From: Urechis unicinctus
Taxonomy: Eukaryota > Annelida > Polychaeta > Xenopneusta > Urechidae
DNA length: 64,000 nt
Direction of reading: 5' to 3'
NCBI GenBank assembly: GCA_034190875.2
Contig: CM067356.1
Coordinates: 51,137,263-51,201,262 of the forward strand
A program made the translations under genes and the position numbers. Below the pieces are notes generated by a model. It did no database searches, was not told the origin of the DNA, and was given only the letters and a program-made list of their open reading frames with translations. Positions within the stretch are counted from its first letter, which is position 1. Each line of letters opens with the position of its first letter. Of this stretch, positions 10,491 to 22,175 are shown piece by piece.

Positions 10491-10749
10491 GTAGTATTCT
10501 CTTTGGAAAAAACAACAACAACAGTAGTTAGACGGTGTATAGCTGGGGTCTGTACAGAGTACAACAGGAAGTGGTGGAGATGAACAGAGGGTCGATGAAA
10601 ATCACTACAAAGGCAACAACAAAGCTATTTTTAGAAATCCATTTCATATTATTGCAGATCAATTATATATTGACGGTACACAATAAGTTCTAGGAAATAA
10701 TCATCTATTGGTGAAGCTATTTTTCTATCAATAAGCTGTTTGTTAGAAG

Positions 10750-11250
10750 TCTATTAGCTATTGTTAGATATCAACATTTTGTTGACGGAGATCAATAAGC
10801 TATTGACAGATACCAATAAGTTGATGTTAGATGTCAATCAGCTGTCTTTAGAGATCAATCTACTGTTTGTAAGATATCTATCAGCTATTTTTAGAGATCA
10901 ATCATTTGCATTAAGGAATCAACCAGCTATTATTATGGATCAACCAGATACTGTTTGGGATCAACCAGATAATGTTAGGGATCAACTAGCTACTGTTTGG
11001 GATCAGCCAGCTACTGTATGGGATCAGCCAGCTACTGTTTGGGATCAAGCAGCTACTGTTTGGGATCAGCCAGCTACTGGTTGGGATCAAGCAGCTACTG
11101 TTTGGGATCAAGCAGCTACTGGTTGGGATCAAGCAGCTACTGTTTGGGATCAAGCAGCTACTGTTTTGGAGCAGCCAACTACTGTTTGGGATCAACCAGC
11201 TACTGTTTGGGATCAGCCAGCTACTGTTAGGGATAAATCGGCTGTTGTTA
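10750..11250. repeat. 21-bp tandem repeat with graded divergence
   Basis: A 21-bp unit (CTACTGTTTGGGATCAGCCAG) runs from about 10925 to 11235 with high similarity. It decays toward the left into a diverged form near 10750-10920 (GCTATTGTTAGATATCAA-like). The period of 21 keeps a 7-residue repeat (WDQPATV) open in one frame for 189 codons, and other frames on both strands are open too. There are no flanking splice signals or homology, so I treat it as a minisatellite and not a gene. Confidence 0.85.
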
Positions 11251-11639
11251 AAGATCGAGTAGCTGTGTGTGTGAGGGGTCAATTTGTTGTGACAGGACAC
11301 AGGTTTCTTCTTAAATATATGACCTCCTAACACCTAGATGAGCCAACCATTACCTAGAGCAAGTGGTTCATGGTCATGGATGATATATACCAGAGAAATG
11401 TTGAAAGGTTGTCGATCCCGTTGATGCACCCAAGCATTTTGATCAGGATGAAGTGTGTGCTTTGATCCTTCCGGCGCCCAAGCATTATGTATATCACCTG
11501 TTTCACAGGCGTCATCAGTGCACCCATCGCCGTGAATGTCACATACAATGAGATATTGTTGGATCGTTCCATTTGAATCACATTCAGAAGAGCCACTGGG
11601 TACCAATAAATTTATATATTATTCCTGTGCTTTTGTAGG

Positions 11640-12040
11640 AATAAAGATAGCCCTTCAGCATCCCGGCCATATCTGGTGTCTGATACCCTTCAAGCAGCCT
11701 CGTGTAGGACACTTTTGAGCCGCTTTACTGCAGGCATCCATAAAACAGCCTGGTGACATCACGGCCCTTGCAAGAGGCAGCGTATAACCAAAACATTCTA
11801 ACAGTAGGCATCCTATAGACACCATGCAAGAACCTTAAAAGATGCACACTTATAAGCAACCTTACACGAGGCTCGCAAAAAGCAGCCTTAAAAAGCAGCT
11901 CTTTATAAACAGTTTTACAATAGGCTCGCTATTAGCAGCCTTACAAGACACACCATGTAAGCCGCCTAACAAGAGGCACCCTGCCCTATAGGCCTATAGG
12001 GCAGGGTGCCTCTTTCTGCCTAACATGAAGCACAATATTA
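11640..12040. repeat. degenerate short repeats around a 44-bp palindrome
   Basis: Variants of GCAGCCTTACAAGAGGCA recur at irregular spacing (for example AAGCAGCCTTA, TTAGCAGCCTTACAAG, CCGCCTAACAAGAGGCA). The run ends in a perfect inverted duplication at 11971-12014. The origin is unknown; it could be a decayed satellite. Confidence 0.55.
11971..12014. repeat. perfect 44-bp palindrome
   Basis: The left arm AAGAGGCACCCTGCCCTATA continues into GG. The right arm is its exact complement, with no spacer. It would extrude as a 22-bp-arm cruciform or form a hairpin in RNA. Confidence 0.95.
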
Positions 12041-14284
12041 GCAACCGGGTGAAAGGCTTTCGGGAGATTTCTTTCGGGCTGGTGTGCAATCTCGTGTGTA
12101 GCTCAAGCTGTGTATATATATTTTTGTGTCCTTGTGTTCACCTGAATGTGTGTGTTTTTACGTATCTAAAATCATGCATGTACAACTATACGGTCACATT
12201 CGTTGTTCTGAGTTCGCCATGTAACCTTTTATATGCCACTACTTGCGAGGAGCTTTCCGGGTTTGAACACAGCGCTTGGAATTTCCACTTAAAGCCATGC
12301 TTGTCTGCAGCCAGTGATGAACTGATGCCAATCATCAGAATCCCATCGTTCTGTTGTATCAAATTCCTCAACTTAATCTTATTTTGGGGAAACATGACTT
12401 CACATACAATGATTCAGCCTGTTAAAGCATTCTGTGTGACATGACACACGTCGGACTGCGAAGATAATGCCAGTTTGGCGAACACAAAATCAGCCGACGA
12501 TCCGGAACCACATATCTGCAGGCCTATCATTACCGGGGAATATTATATACAGCTTCCGGACTGTTGTTACCGGACACTGCATAACTGTCCGCCTTCAACT
12601 GTCGTTTCGACAGAATCTGGTAATAGATTTTTATGCGGATGTCGACAGCGTACTTGGAAAAGTTGAAAGATGATATTGACAAAAATAGCGCCAACCGCCT
12701 TTCTCGGTAAACGATTGCAATTTGCTTCGCAATTAAACCTGGTTGTTACTGCGTGCACGCTGCAATGTGTCCTGTCATACACGCTACATGTGTTGTTATT
12801 ATTGTTTACGATCGCTCTTCCGAATCGTGCAGGTACACCCTCTGCTACCGCTGTCAATGAGGTCGTTATAATCCACTGCTCATAATTATAATTATCTCCG
12901 AATCTTCATTTGAAGAAAGTCGTACCTTTGGAGTGTTCTTATCAACTTCCCTCCACGAAGCACTCATCACGAGGACCATCGGAAACTGTCCTGCATCGAG
13001 ATCGGATAAATGGTGTCACGGATTTGTTTTTGTTGTCACACTCGTCGATGTTTTGTGACATCATCAATAAATATGATTAGCTTTCTTTTCGTCCACCTTC
13101 GCCGGAAATGCACTTCGTCCGCATCGACAGAGCCAAATGAATGCGTGCCATCAAGCTTCCGGGAAAATAATATTCCGGACTGACAACGATGATTCATTGC
13201 ATTCCTCTGCGTTCTATTCCGCTGATGCAAGCTGTCGTTTTCAAGACTGATGAATATGATATATCAATTACTGTACCTACGAGAGAAACTTTAGATGTTG
13301 TTCAATATGTTATAATTGCTACCCGACAGTCGGATGCTAGATATCTCTGTAACCATTGGACTGATGAACTTAATTCATTGTGAAAATGAAGCCGCATATG
13401 GCCTGCGTATAGGATGTCGTTGTGGAGCTTGCTCAGCTAATAAATCTCCCTGGCTACATTCCACTCAGTAAGTGATACGTCGTCATGAGTGCATCTCACC
13501 TACAAAGGCTTGTACAACATTGTACTCCGCACTCACACTGAGAGCAGCTCGACTGTTATGAGCCTCGTTGACTGTGACTTGGTTAACACACTCCATTATT
13601 TGCTTCTCCTACATCTAACTAACAATCGTATTCTGTTGTCTGCTCGATTGTTACTTCACCCCCGCATCTAAGCGAAGTGCTTCCCTTGATGACATCATTT
13701 GCGAATAATAACCAAGATACGTCATGGGAGGTTCCGCTTTATGTTAGCAGATGTACGGTTGAGTACGAATATTCACAATCATCCCCATAACATCATACAT
13801 CGCCATAATCATATACACTGTTAATAAATAGAAGGAACAGCAATGATAAATATGCATGGAAATGCCTCGTCGGAGGTAAATTAAAAATATATACACGAGT
13901 AAATGACTGGTCATGTTTGTTCGATGCACTTGGAAGTCATTATGGTATAAACCACGCTCATAAATATTGATAACGAGGATTTATGACCAGGCTTATTCGA
14001 CCACGAACAGCCCCATGCATGGCGCGTTCTTATAAAGGCGTCGGTGAGAACCCGGATATCAATGCTGGACTCAACATTCATTAAACCCAATAATGAAGGC
14101 CTTGTCCGCCTTTTTCTTGTTCCATCGTAATATAGTGAAGACGAGTTGATGGCAGTCATGGAATGACGAGGGATAATGAGCAGAGTGAGAGTTCATCCAT
14201 CACAACGCGAGATCACAAGAGAGGGGTTGGATCGGGGTAGGGTAGGGGGGCTGTGACGAGACGGACGCCAGGTAATGACAAGGC
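12041..14284. other. intergenic region with unassigned open stretches
   Basis: No gene could be assigned. Several open stretches of 60-95 codons occur on both strands (for example about 12470-12666 and 13189-13383 on plus, 12186-12395 on minus), some Cys-containing and with splice-like borders. No family was recognised and they do not join in one consistent frame. Some may be exons of an unrecognised gene. Confidence 0.3.
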
Positions 14285-15751
14285 TTACACCCCAGATGAA
14301 TTGAGATCTAGAGATGAGGCTGTATCATTAGTATCCGGCCGACACAGAGCCTCTCTCATGGCTTCTTCCTGGCTCCCATTACGGCACGGTCGGCCTCGCA
14401 GACGCGAGAGGCGCACGCGTACCAACAAACGCTTGCCATCGTTAGCAATGAAAAATGCGGATGTAATGATGAATATTATCACGAGACAAGCACCAATGAC
14501 GATCATGACTTGTTTGTGTCGCGTCAAGGCCAGTGCTTGTTGCGTCACTGACGCGATATTGGTGACGTTGACGACGCGTTTGCTAGCGTTCCTTGTCATC
14601 TCGTCATCAGCGGTGGATTCTTTTATTGCGGTCGAACCACGAGGCGTTGTTTCAACTTCGCTCATATCATTTGTACCAGATGGGTTTTCAGTGATGTCTG
14701 CAAAAGATATCGAATAGTCACTACCCATTTGATCAAAGCTGTCATCGAAACCCTCACCATAATCATGTGACTTGGCTCCCCCAGCATAGTCTCCCAGATA
14801 AGAATCCAGGAAGTTGCCTTCCAATATATCGCCATCATCGTCCGTTTGTAGTTCTTCCGATGTTTTCGACATACTAAAGCACATGTTATAAACGCGATTT
14901 TGATCGCACATCAGCCAATCTGAAGAAGGGGTGTCATATTGCTGTAGGCAGCCTTCAGTCACCGGAAACTCGACAATCGTTAAGTTATTGTTATTTATGG
15001 TGCAGTTATCATAGTTAAACACACACAGGCAATTTTTGTATTGCCTTAGCCACGCCAGATCGCAGTCACAGGCAAAGCTGTTTCCAACAACAGTCAACAT
15101 AGCCAAATTTCTGAGGGGTTGAAAACTCACAGGTGATAGTCGTTCAAGTTTATTAAAACTCAAATCCAGCGAACGCAGATTTGTCATTTTGATGAATGCT
15201 TCGTCTTCTACTGAAGGTATTTTGTTAGCCATCAAGTTGATAGCCGTCAATTGTGGTGCATTCGACAACGCAGGCGTAGGTATCAACGCAAAGTGATTCA
15301 TACTTAATCGAACATCAACCAAACTTATGAAGTTATGAAATAGTCCATCGGGGAGGGAGGTGAGTGAATTCTCGCTGAGATCCAGAGTTTGAAGGATTGA
15401 AGCGGAAGCGTAGAAAGCGTCCTCGGCGATAACTTGCAAGTTCAAGTTGATAAGTGAGAGAGCTTTAGTCGTAACCAAATCACGACGCGTCAGAGTACTG
15501 ACTCCGGCATCTTCACCGGTCCCGTGGATGAGAAATCTGTAGAAGACATTCCTGTTGTCCTCGTCACTAGGACACGGCTCACGACTGACATCGGACGAAG
15601 CATCAGGCTGCGCATTGCACGATAGCATTAGTTTACTATCTGCTTCCTGACAAAGTGATAACAAACATGTTTGAGTCATTTTCATTTGACACAATGATAC
15701 AAACAGTTGTAAAATCCACACGTGTTTTGATTTCAACTCCATCTTTTTCAT
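14285..15751 (-). CDS. single-exon leucine-rich-repeat transmembrane protein
   Basis: An intronless 488-codon ORF. The N-terminus has a hydrophobic stretch (residues about 10-22) that may be a signal peptide; Met4 is an alternative start. Leucine-rich repeats of about 24 residues run from about 96 to 214, with LxxLDLSxNxL-type lines such as LQTLDLSENSL and LRSLDLSFNKL. They are followed by a cysteine-bearing LRR C-terminal cap beginning near 224 (NSFACDCDLAWL). An acidic, Asp/Tyr/Ser-rich stalk (about 300-410) leads to one membrane segment (about 415-436) and a short basic tail of about 50 residues. The layout predicts a type I cell-surface receptor or adhesion protein with extracellular repeats. 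The ligand and exact family are not recognisable. Its GC content is higher than its surroundings, and it has no close neighbour. Confidence 0.88.
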   Translation of the reverse strand: MKKMELKSKHVWILQLFVSLCQMKMTQTCLLSLCQEADSKLMLSCNAQPDASSDVSREPCPSDEDNRNVFYRFLIHGTGEDAGVSTLTRRDLVTTKALSLINLNLQVIAEDAFYASASILQTLDLSENSLTSLPDGLFHNFISLVDVRLSMNHFALIPTPALSNAPQLTAINLMANKIPSVEDEAFIKMTNLRSLDLSFNKLERLSPVSFQPLRNLAMLTVVGNSFACDCDLAWLRQYKNCLCVFNYDNCTINNNNLTIVEFPVTEGCLQQYDTPSSDWLMCDQNRVYNMCFSMSKTSEELQTDDDGDILEGNFLDSYLGDYAGGAKSHDYGEGFDDSFDQMGSDYSISFADITENPSGTNDMSEVETTPRGSTAIKESTADDEMTRNASKRVVNVTNIASVTQQALALTRHKQVMIVIGACLVIIFIITSAFFIANDGKRLLVRVRLSRLRGRPCRNGSQEEAMREALCRPDTNDTASSLDLNSSGV

Positions 15752-15899
15752 CCTTGTTTAATATTAGATTCTATATCACCGGGCAAGTGGATCAAGCCGA
15801 CTTGTCCAATTTGTTCGGCTTTCTAATTGATCGGATACTTCTATACAGTCGTACTTATAGCATGGGCGGCGTCGAGCTTAGGACTGTGAGCAACTGAGC

Positions 15900-17400
<1,501 letters not shown>

Positions 17401-17859
17401 TTGTAAATGAATTTATGCCTAAGATATCTTATGCAATTAGCTCTTGCGAACTAAATACGGGAGATGCTGCTGCACTTCCTCTTCAACAAGGTAATATAAC
17501 ACCTGTCGTTGGTCTGGTGGGCTATATACAATAGCCCTTTCTCGTAGTTGTTGACCGGGTCTATTTTACGGTGTTGCTCGTTTCATGGAGTTATATCAAA
17601 TCTTTCGCCATGCTCAAACTGAATGTCCTTTTGCCCATCAAAAGCGTTTGCACTTAATTGATCTGGATCTTTCAAACAGCCGCCCACTGGTACTAGAAGC
17701 TCGTAGGCCCCCAGGTTTTTTGTGCTGAATTGTAGTTCCAATATGAGTAATTAAAATCCAAGCATATTTGAATTTTGACCTGACGTCATGGCGTACTCAC
17801 GCTACCATTATATCAATCATAATGTAGTCGTATCTTGCTGAGCCGGCATGTTTGGCCTT

Positions 17860-18290
17860 ATCCTGTATAGGGGTGTGCCGCGGGACCGCGAAAACCCGTG
17901 CCCGTCGCACAAGGTGAAAATGGCGACAAGCATTCCCCGTCGTATACGGTATTATGCAAATGTATAACCCGTCTTACGTTGTAGGCAGGATAAAAGTGTC
18001 GGACAAATCTCAAAATCTGATCAGCTGATTTCTAATTACATGCAGTAACAACTTGCACTGTCGAGCGTGTGATTCTCAGCGCGTCACCCACGGACCATTC
18101 ATTGTATTTGCCTTGTGAACGATCGGTGGTAATTCCCTGTAGAAGATCTCGACATACCGAAATAAAATTTATATTAAACCCGCTGTACAGATGGGAAGAG
18201 AAAAACATACTCCGTCGTACAAAACGAAGACCCCAAAAAACAGTCGCTGTGAAAGTATATGGCATGTTATATGACAAGCTTAGCTAAACA
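17860..18290 (+). mobile_element. dispersed repeat, copy 1 (unclassified)
   Basis: About 400 bp are clearly related to 38180-38640. Shared blocks include TATTATGCAAATGTATAACC, CATGCAGTAACAACTT and CCGTACAGATGGGAAGAGAA (with one or two substitutions here). Both copies carry irregular internal echoes of CCCGTCGTACAAGGT. No terminal inverted repeats or coding capacity were found, so the class is unknown. Confidence 0.75.
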
Positions 18291-20218
18291 GCAGATCTAC
18301 AAACGTGCCATCAGTATCATTCCCAAGATTTATTCATTCTCTTATAACTCAGTAGTTGAAGGTTAAGGTTGATTAAGTTTGCAAGGAACCATCCACATCA
18401 GAGAGGGCTCTATGCGTAATTTCAGGCAGCTATCATTCTCCATAAGTAAACGTACAATTAATGACTAGTTATGAGCTGCGATCATAACGCAATTTATGAG
18501 AAGGGCGAACCATTTTCGCCCGAAATGTGGCGCGCTTTCTCGCACTCACCTTTCGCATAACTCGTTCATGGGATTGAGTCGAAAGTAGTTCCAGCAAGAT
18601 GGCAGCGTCTGTCAATGTTTGCGGTGTTTCTGATCGGGAAAATAGCCTGCGTTGTTAAGCAATTGTCAACCTTAATGTAGCGGCCCGTTGCGGGAGAAAA
18701 TGAAGGGCGAACCTAATCATATTGCTTCCCACTGTCCATGGCAGATATGTTTGACGCAATGCTAACATAACATCTCTGCAATAGTTCACGGAGCAGCATG
18801 CGATTTGACCCGGTTGTTACGCGTGACCGGGCGATAACAAGCAGCGCGCGTCAAACATAAACAAACAAGAATGGTCAACATGAATGGAGCTTATCGGGGA
18901 AGCCCTTCAGTAAATAAAGCTGTGTTTACTGTCCACAAAGGCCGCATTTTGATGTCTTTGATTATGAACTTGAGCTTACTTTATACGCTGAGAGTTATTT
19001 TGGTTATACAACCAAGGCCCTGCAGTCACAAGTATTAAATTTTGTCAAATCGATTCTAACTTTAGCAGTCCAAGTTTTTTTTTTGGGTGTCTTTTTTTTC
19101 ACCAAACTTGTGAACTCACATCGGGGGGCGGGGGACGGCAAATCTGGCAGCAATGGTATATCAGGCTTTATTACCCCGTTGGTAGATTAGCAACAACGTC
19201 TTTCTCAAGAACAACTTCTCCAAACACTCTCGCTGCTTGTCTGTCATTTCCCCATCCCACGGCGCCATGCTTTTTTCAGTCGATTTTCGTTCACAAATTC
19301 TTCTTTTCATCTGACTGCCGCCATTTTTAGAAACGCTTGACGGCCATGAAACGTTTTATATACTTTTTTTCGATAAATGCCTCATATTGGGCCTATAAAA
19401 AGGTTTTCCATAACAAATGATTATTATTATTCTAATCATCACATGCAAGAATGTTTTTGTATGAATCATTAAATGGCTGTCATATTTTATATAGGTTTTT
19501 TGTATATTTAAAAAAATAAATTATTATCTTAGTTCAATTTTATGTATGCAACTTTGTCATATTATGTTAAGAGTTTTAATGTGTATATATATGGTCTAGT
19601 GACATAGTTGATATCTTCAGCATATGTATGCTTCTTCAGAAGAAGAATGACCATTATTTGGCAGCCAGCCTTATGTTACCTATTGTTGGCAGCGACGAGC
19701 TGCATGATCCTCTGTTACTATATTAGAAGTGCAAAGCGTGGCAGCAAGCCCTGATCATAAAAGTTATTCTCTTTTGTGTTTATGTAACAGTTTTTCTCTA
19801 ATTATTCATAAAGGGGCTTATTTTCAGATGGAAAGCGCCATTAACACCAGACATGCTTGCTCGCTTTGTGAGGAAATGTGAAGTCAAAAGTTATTCCTCA
19901 TTGATTTAACATAGTGCAAGTTTTTCTCATATATTTAAAGGGTCAAAGGTCATGTGGGCCTGATTGTTTCTTTGCAAGGAGCCGTCACAATCAGAGGGTC
20001 CATGTTTCTCTGGGGGATGGTAGCTTGCTTCTAAGAAAATGTGCCACCAAAAGTTTACAAACGGACAAACAACAGAGCAAAGGAATGTTAGCTCTTGATC
20101 ATCACTATCTGTCAGTGAGGTAGGAATTACCAAGGCTATATCCAGTATGTCATTACTAACAAATTCACGTGAACAACAATAAAAACAAATATCAAGATAA
20201 CTCGTTCTAGTATAGCAA

Positions 20219-20224
20219 TTTATT
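20219..20224 (-). terminator. candidate polyadenylation signal of the TTD14-like gene
   Basis: AATAAA on the minus strand (TTTATT on plus), about 1.95 kb past the stop at 22176. No nearer canonical signal was noticed, so a long 3' UTR is inferred. Confidence 0.35.
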
Positions 20225-21997
20225 GGGAACAATCTGCAAAAATGCACAAGCAAAACAAACCATGAAAAAACTGCAAGAAAGAGAGCTAAATCTGACATAA
20301 ACAGCAGTCACAATAAAACAGGGATAGAGAAAACACACACCATGTGTTAACATAATCGCATCCACCCTTCAGGATGATCTATGAGGAGAGGCCATGATTT
20401 TATGTAGAAGGGGTCAACAGAGACTAAACAAGAACTCATCAGCTTGAGGAGAGCCATGAATAACCCATGTAATGTTCTTAACTTTAAGTCTTAGACATTA
20501 AATATTACATTAATTATATCTGACTAAGTCTAAAACTGGTATTGCTGGATGTAATGTCATAAATCATATATATTACTGGTATCAAATATAGAATAAATTT
20601 TTCAAATATCTCAGATAAATAAAATATGATTAGGTAATTTTATCCTTTTACAAAACCTACTTCCATATGATCCCAGCCTTGTGTGAAAATATCCTTCTAA
20701 CAGTCGAGTACAAGATAATATGGTTTTAAAATACAGAAAGGGTGGAATGTAGGAACAAAATGGGGTGGCCACAGATCGTTCAATTACACATGGAGGGAAA
20801 ACTCAAGAAACAAATAAACCTTACAAAAAGTAAGAATGGGACACTCAGTAGGTTTCTTTTTGTTTGATCAAAACAGTTGAGAACTTTATCATATGGATTC
20901 ACTTTTTACAAGTTTCCCAAATATAACAACTACAAAAACCAAAAGTAACAAAAATCCCTAATAAATTGCCATACTTGATTTCCTACTGATTTCCTACAGG
21001 GACTAACAGTCTTTTGTAAGTCGACCAGTTTGACTGAGACCCACTTGTCGTGGGGGTGTCCAGGTCTTCAACAAGGTGAAACAGCGCAATCCTTCACTAT
21101 AGTTGAGCCATTACCTCTCCGGTAAAGGTTCAGGATATGTAGTTGAATTCAACATGAGTTTGAACAACCAAATAATTTCATCTAGGTTCTAGGTAATCTT
21201 AGAGTGAAAACTGAGAGGATAGGGAAAAGCTGAATGAAAGGAAAATCAAGTCCAAACCACCAAGAGCTCTATAGGATATGACGGACACATACCAAGTGCT
21301 GACGAATCAATCCTGATGTTATCGCAGAGTATCACTGAGACACAAACCTAGCTGATGACTTTCTATATCTGGCATGGTGTCAACTGATTCACATCATATC
21401 TATATGAATACATCAAACAAGCCATGACTACTGTCATCCGACAACATCCATCATTACTTTCGTGCTGAATAGGGTACAACATGTCTTTATATGTTTATAC
21501 CTTCTGAAATGAGATGACAAGAGGTTATTTTCAGTTTTGAAATACAGCCATGGCTTAAGCAACACATGTATATATCAATCCAGACAAAAAACACTTGAGA
21601 AAAAAAACTTAACTTGTTGAAAACAGATAGACCACAGCTCATTTAAAGTATACAATTATAAAAATAGTCACATCAAATTCAAGATCAGAAAGAATTGAAA
21701 TTGATAGATCGTTTTCTAAAAAGAGGACTTAGCCCTATCACTAACAAATGCACTTATTTGTGCTTCAAGATCAGCTTCTCTAAACAGCTTGAGATTCTCA
21801 AGGGTTAAATGCCTGAATAACATATATTGGTGGTAAAACATGACTCCACTATGTAGGTCCCAACAAGTGCACTTTTGTCCAAGACAAGTTGTGTCCTTCA
21901 AGTGTGCTAATTGTCTCACCTCAAGACATAAATATTTAAACCCAGTGTTAACAAAACACAAATATGCAAGCATAAATATTGGCACAACCAATTGACA

Positions 21998-22007
21998 CCC
22001 CCCCCCC

Positions 22008-22038
<31 letters not shown>

Positions 22039-22040
22039 AG
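21998..22040. repeat. poly-C tract followed by (CA)n
   Basis: About 27 consecutive C then CA repeats, in the presumed 3' UTR of the TTD14-like gene (poly-G on the transcript). Confidence 0.95.
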
Positions 22041-22175
22041 AAGGGAGATTAAGTGAGATATATAGGTGACTTAAGCATGCCATACTGGGTGCTTTCAGAA
22101 ACAGCCACTCCACCATACTGCTTTCAGTCTATATATTGCTGCCTGCCATGACCCATTAACACCGGAAGGTGAGGA

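Larger units (their letters stand above)
18300..22100. other. intergenic region with dispersed repeat fragments and the TTD14 3' flank
   Basis: No protein gene recognised. Stretches near 18380-18440, 19960-20060 and again near 36240-36450 share a motif series (GCAAGGAGCCAT, GGTCCATGT, TTTCAGG, AATGTGCCA, TTTACAAAC), showing another short dispersed repeat. The part from about 20220 to 22175 is likely the 3' UTR of the minus-strand TTD14 gene. Confidence 0.5.

Noticed and set aside
14253-14717. 154-codon plus-strand ORF
   Set aside because: Antisense shadow of the LRR membrane protein gene, which has domains and a full reading frame.
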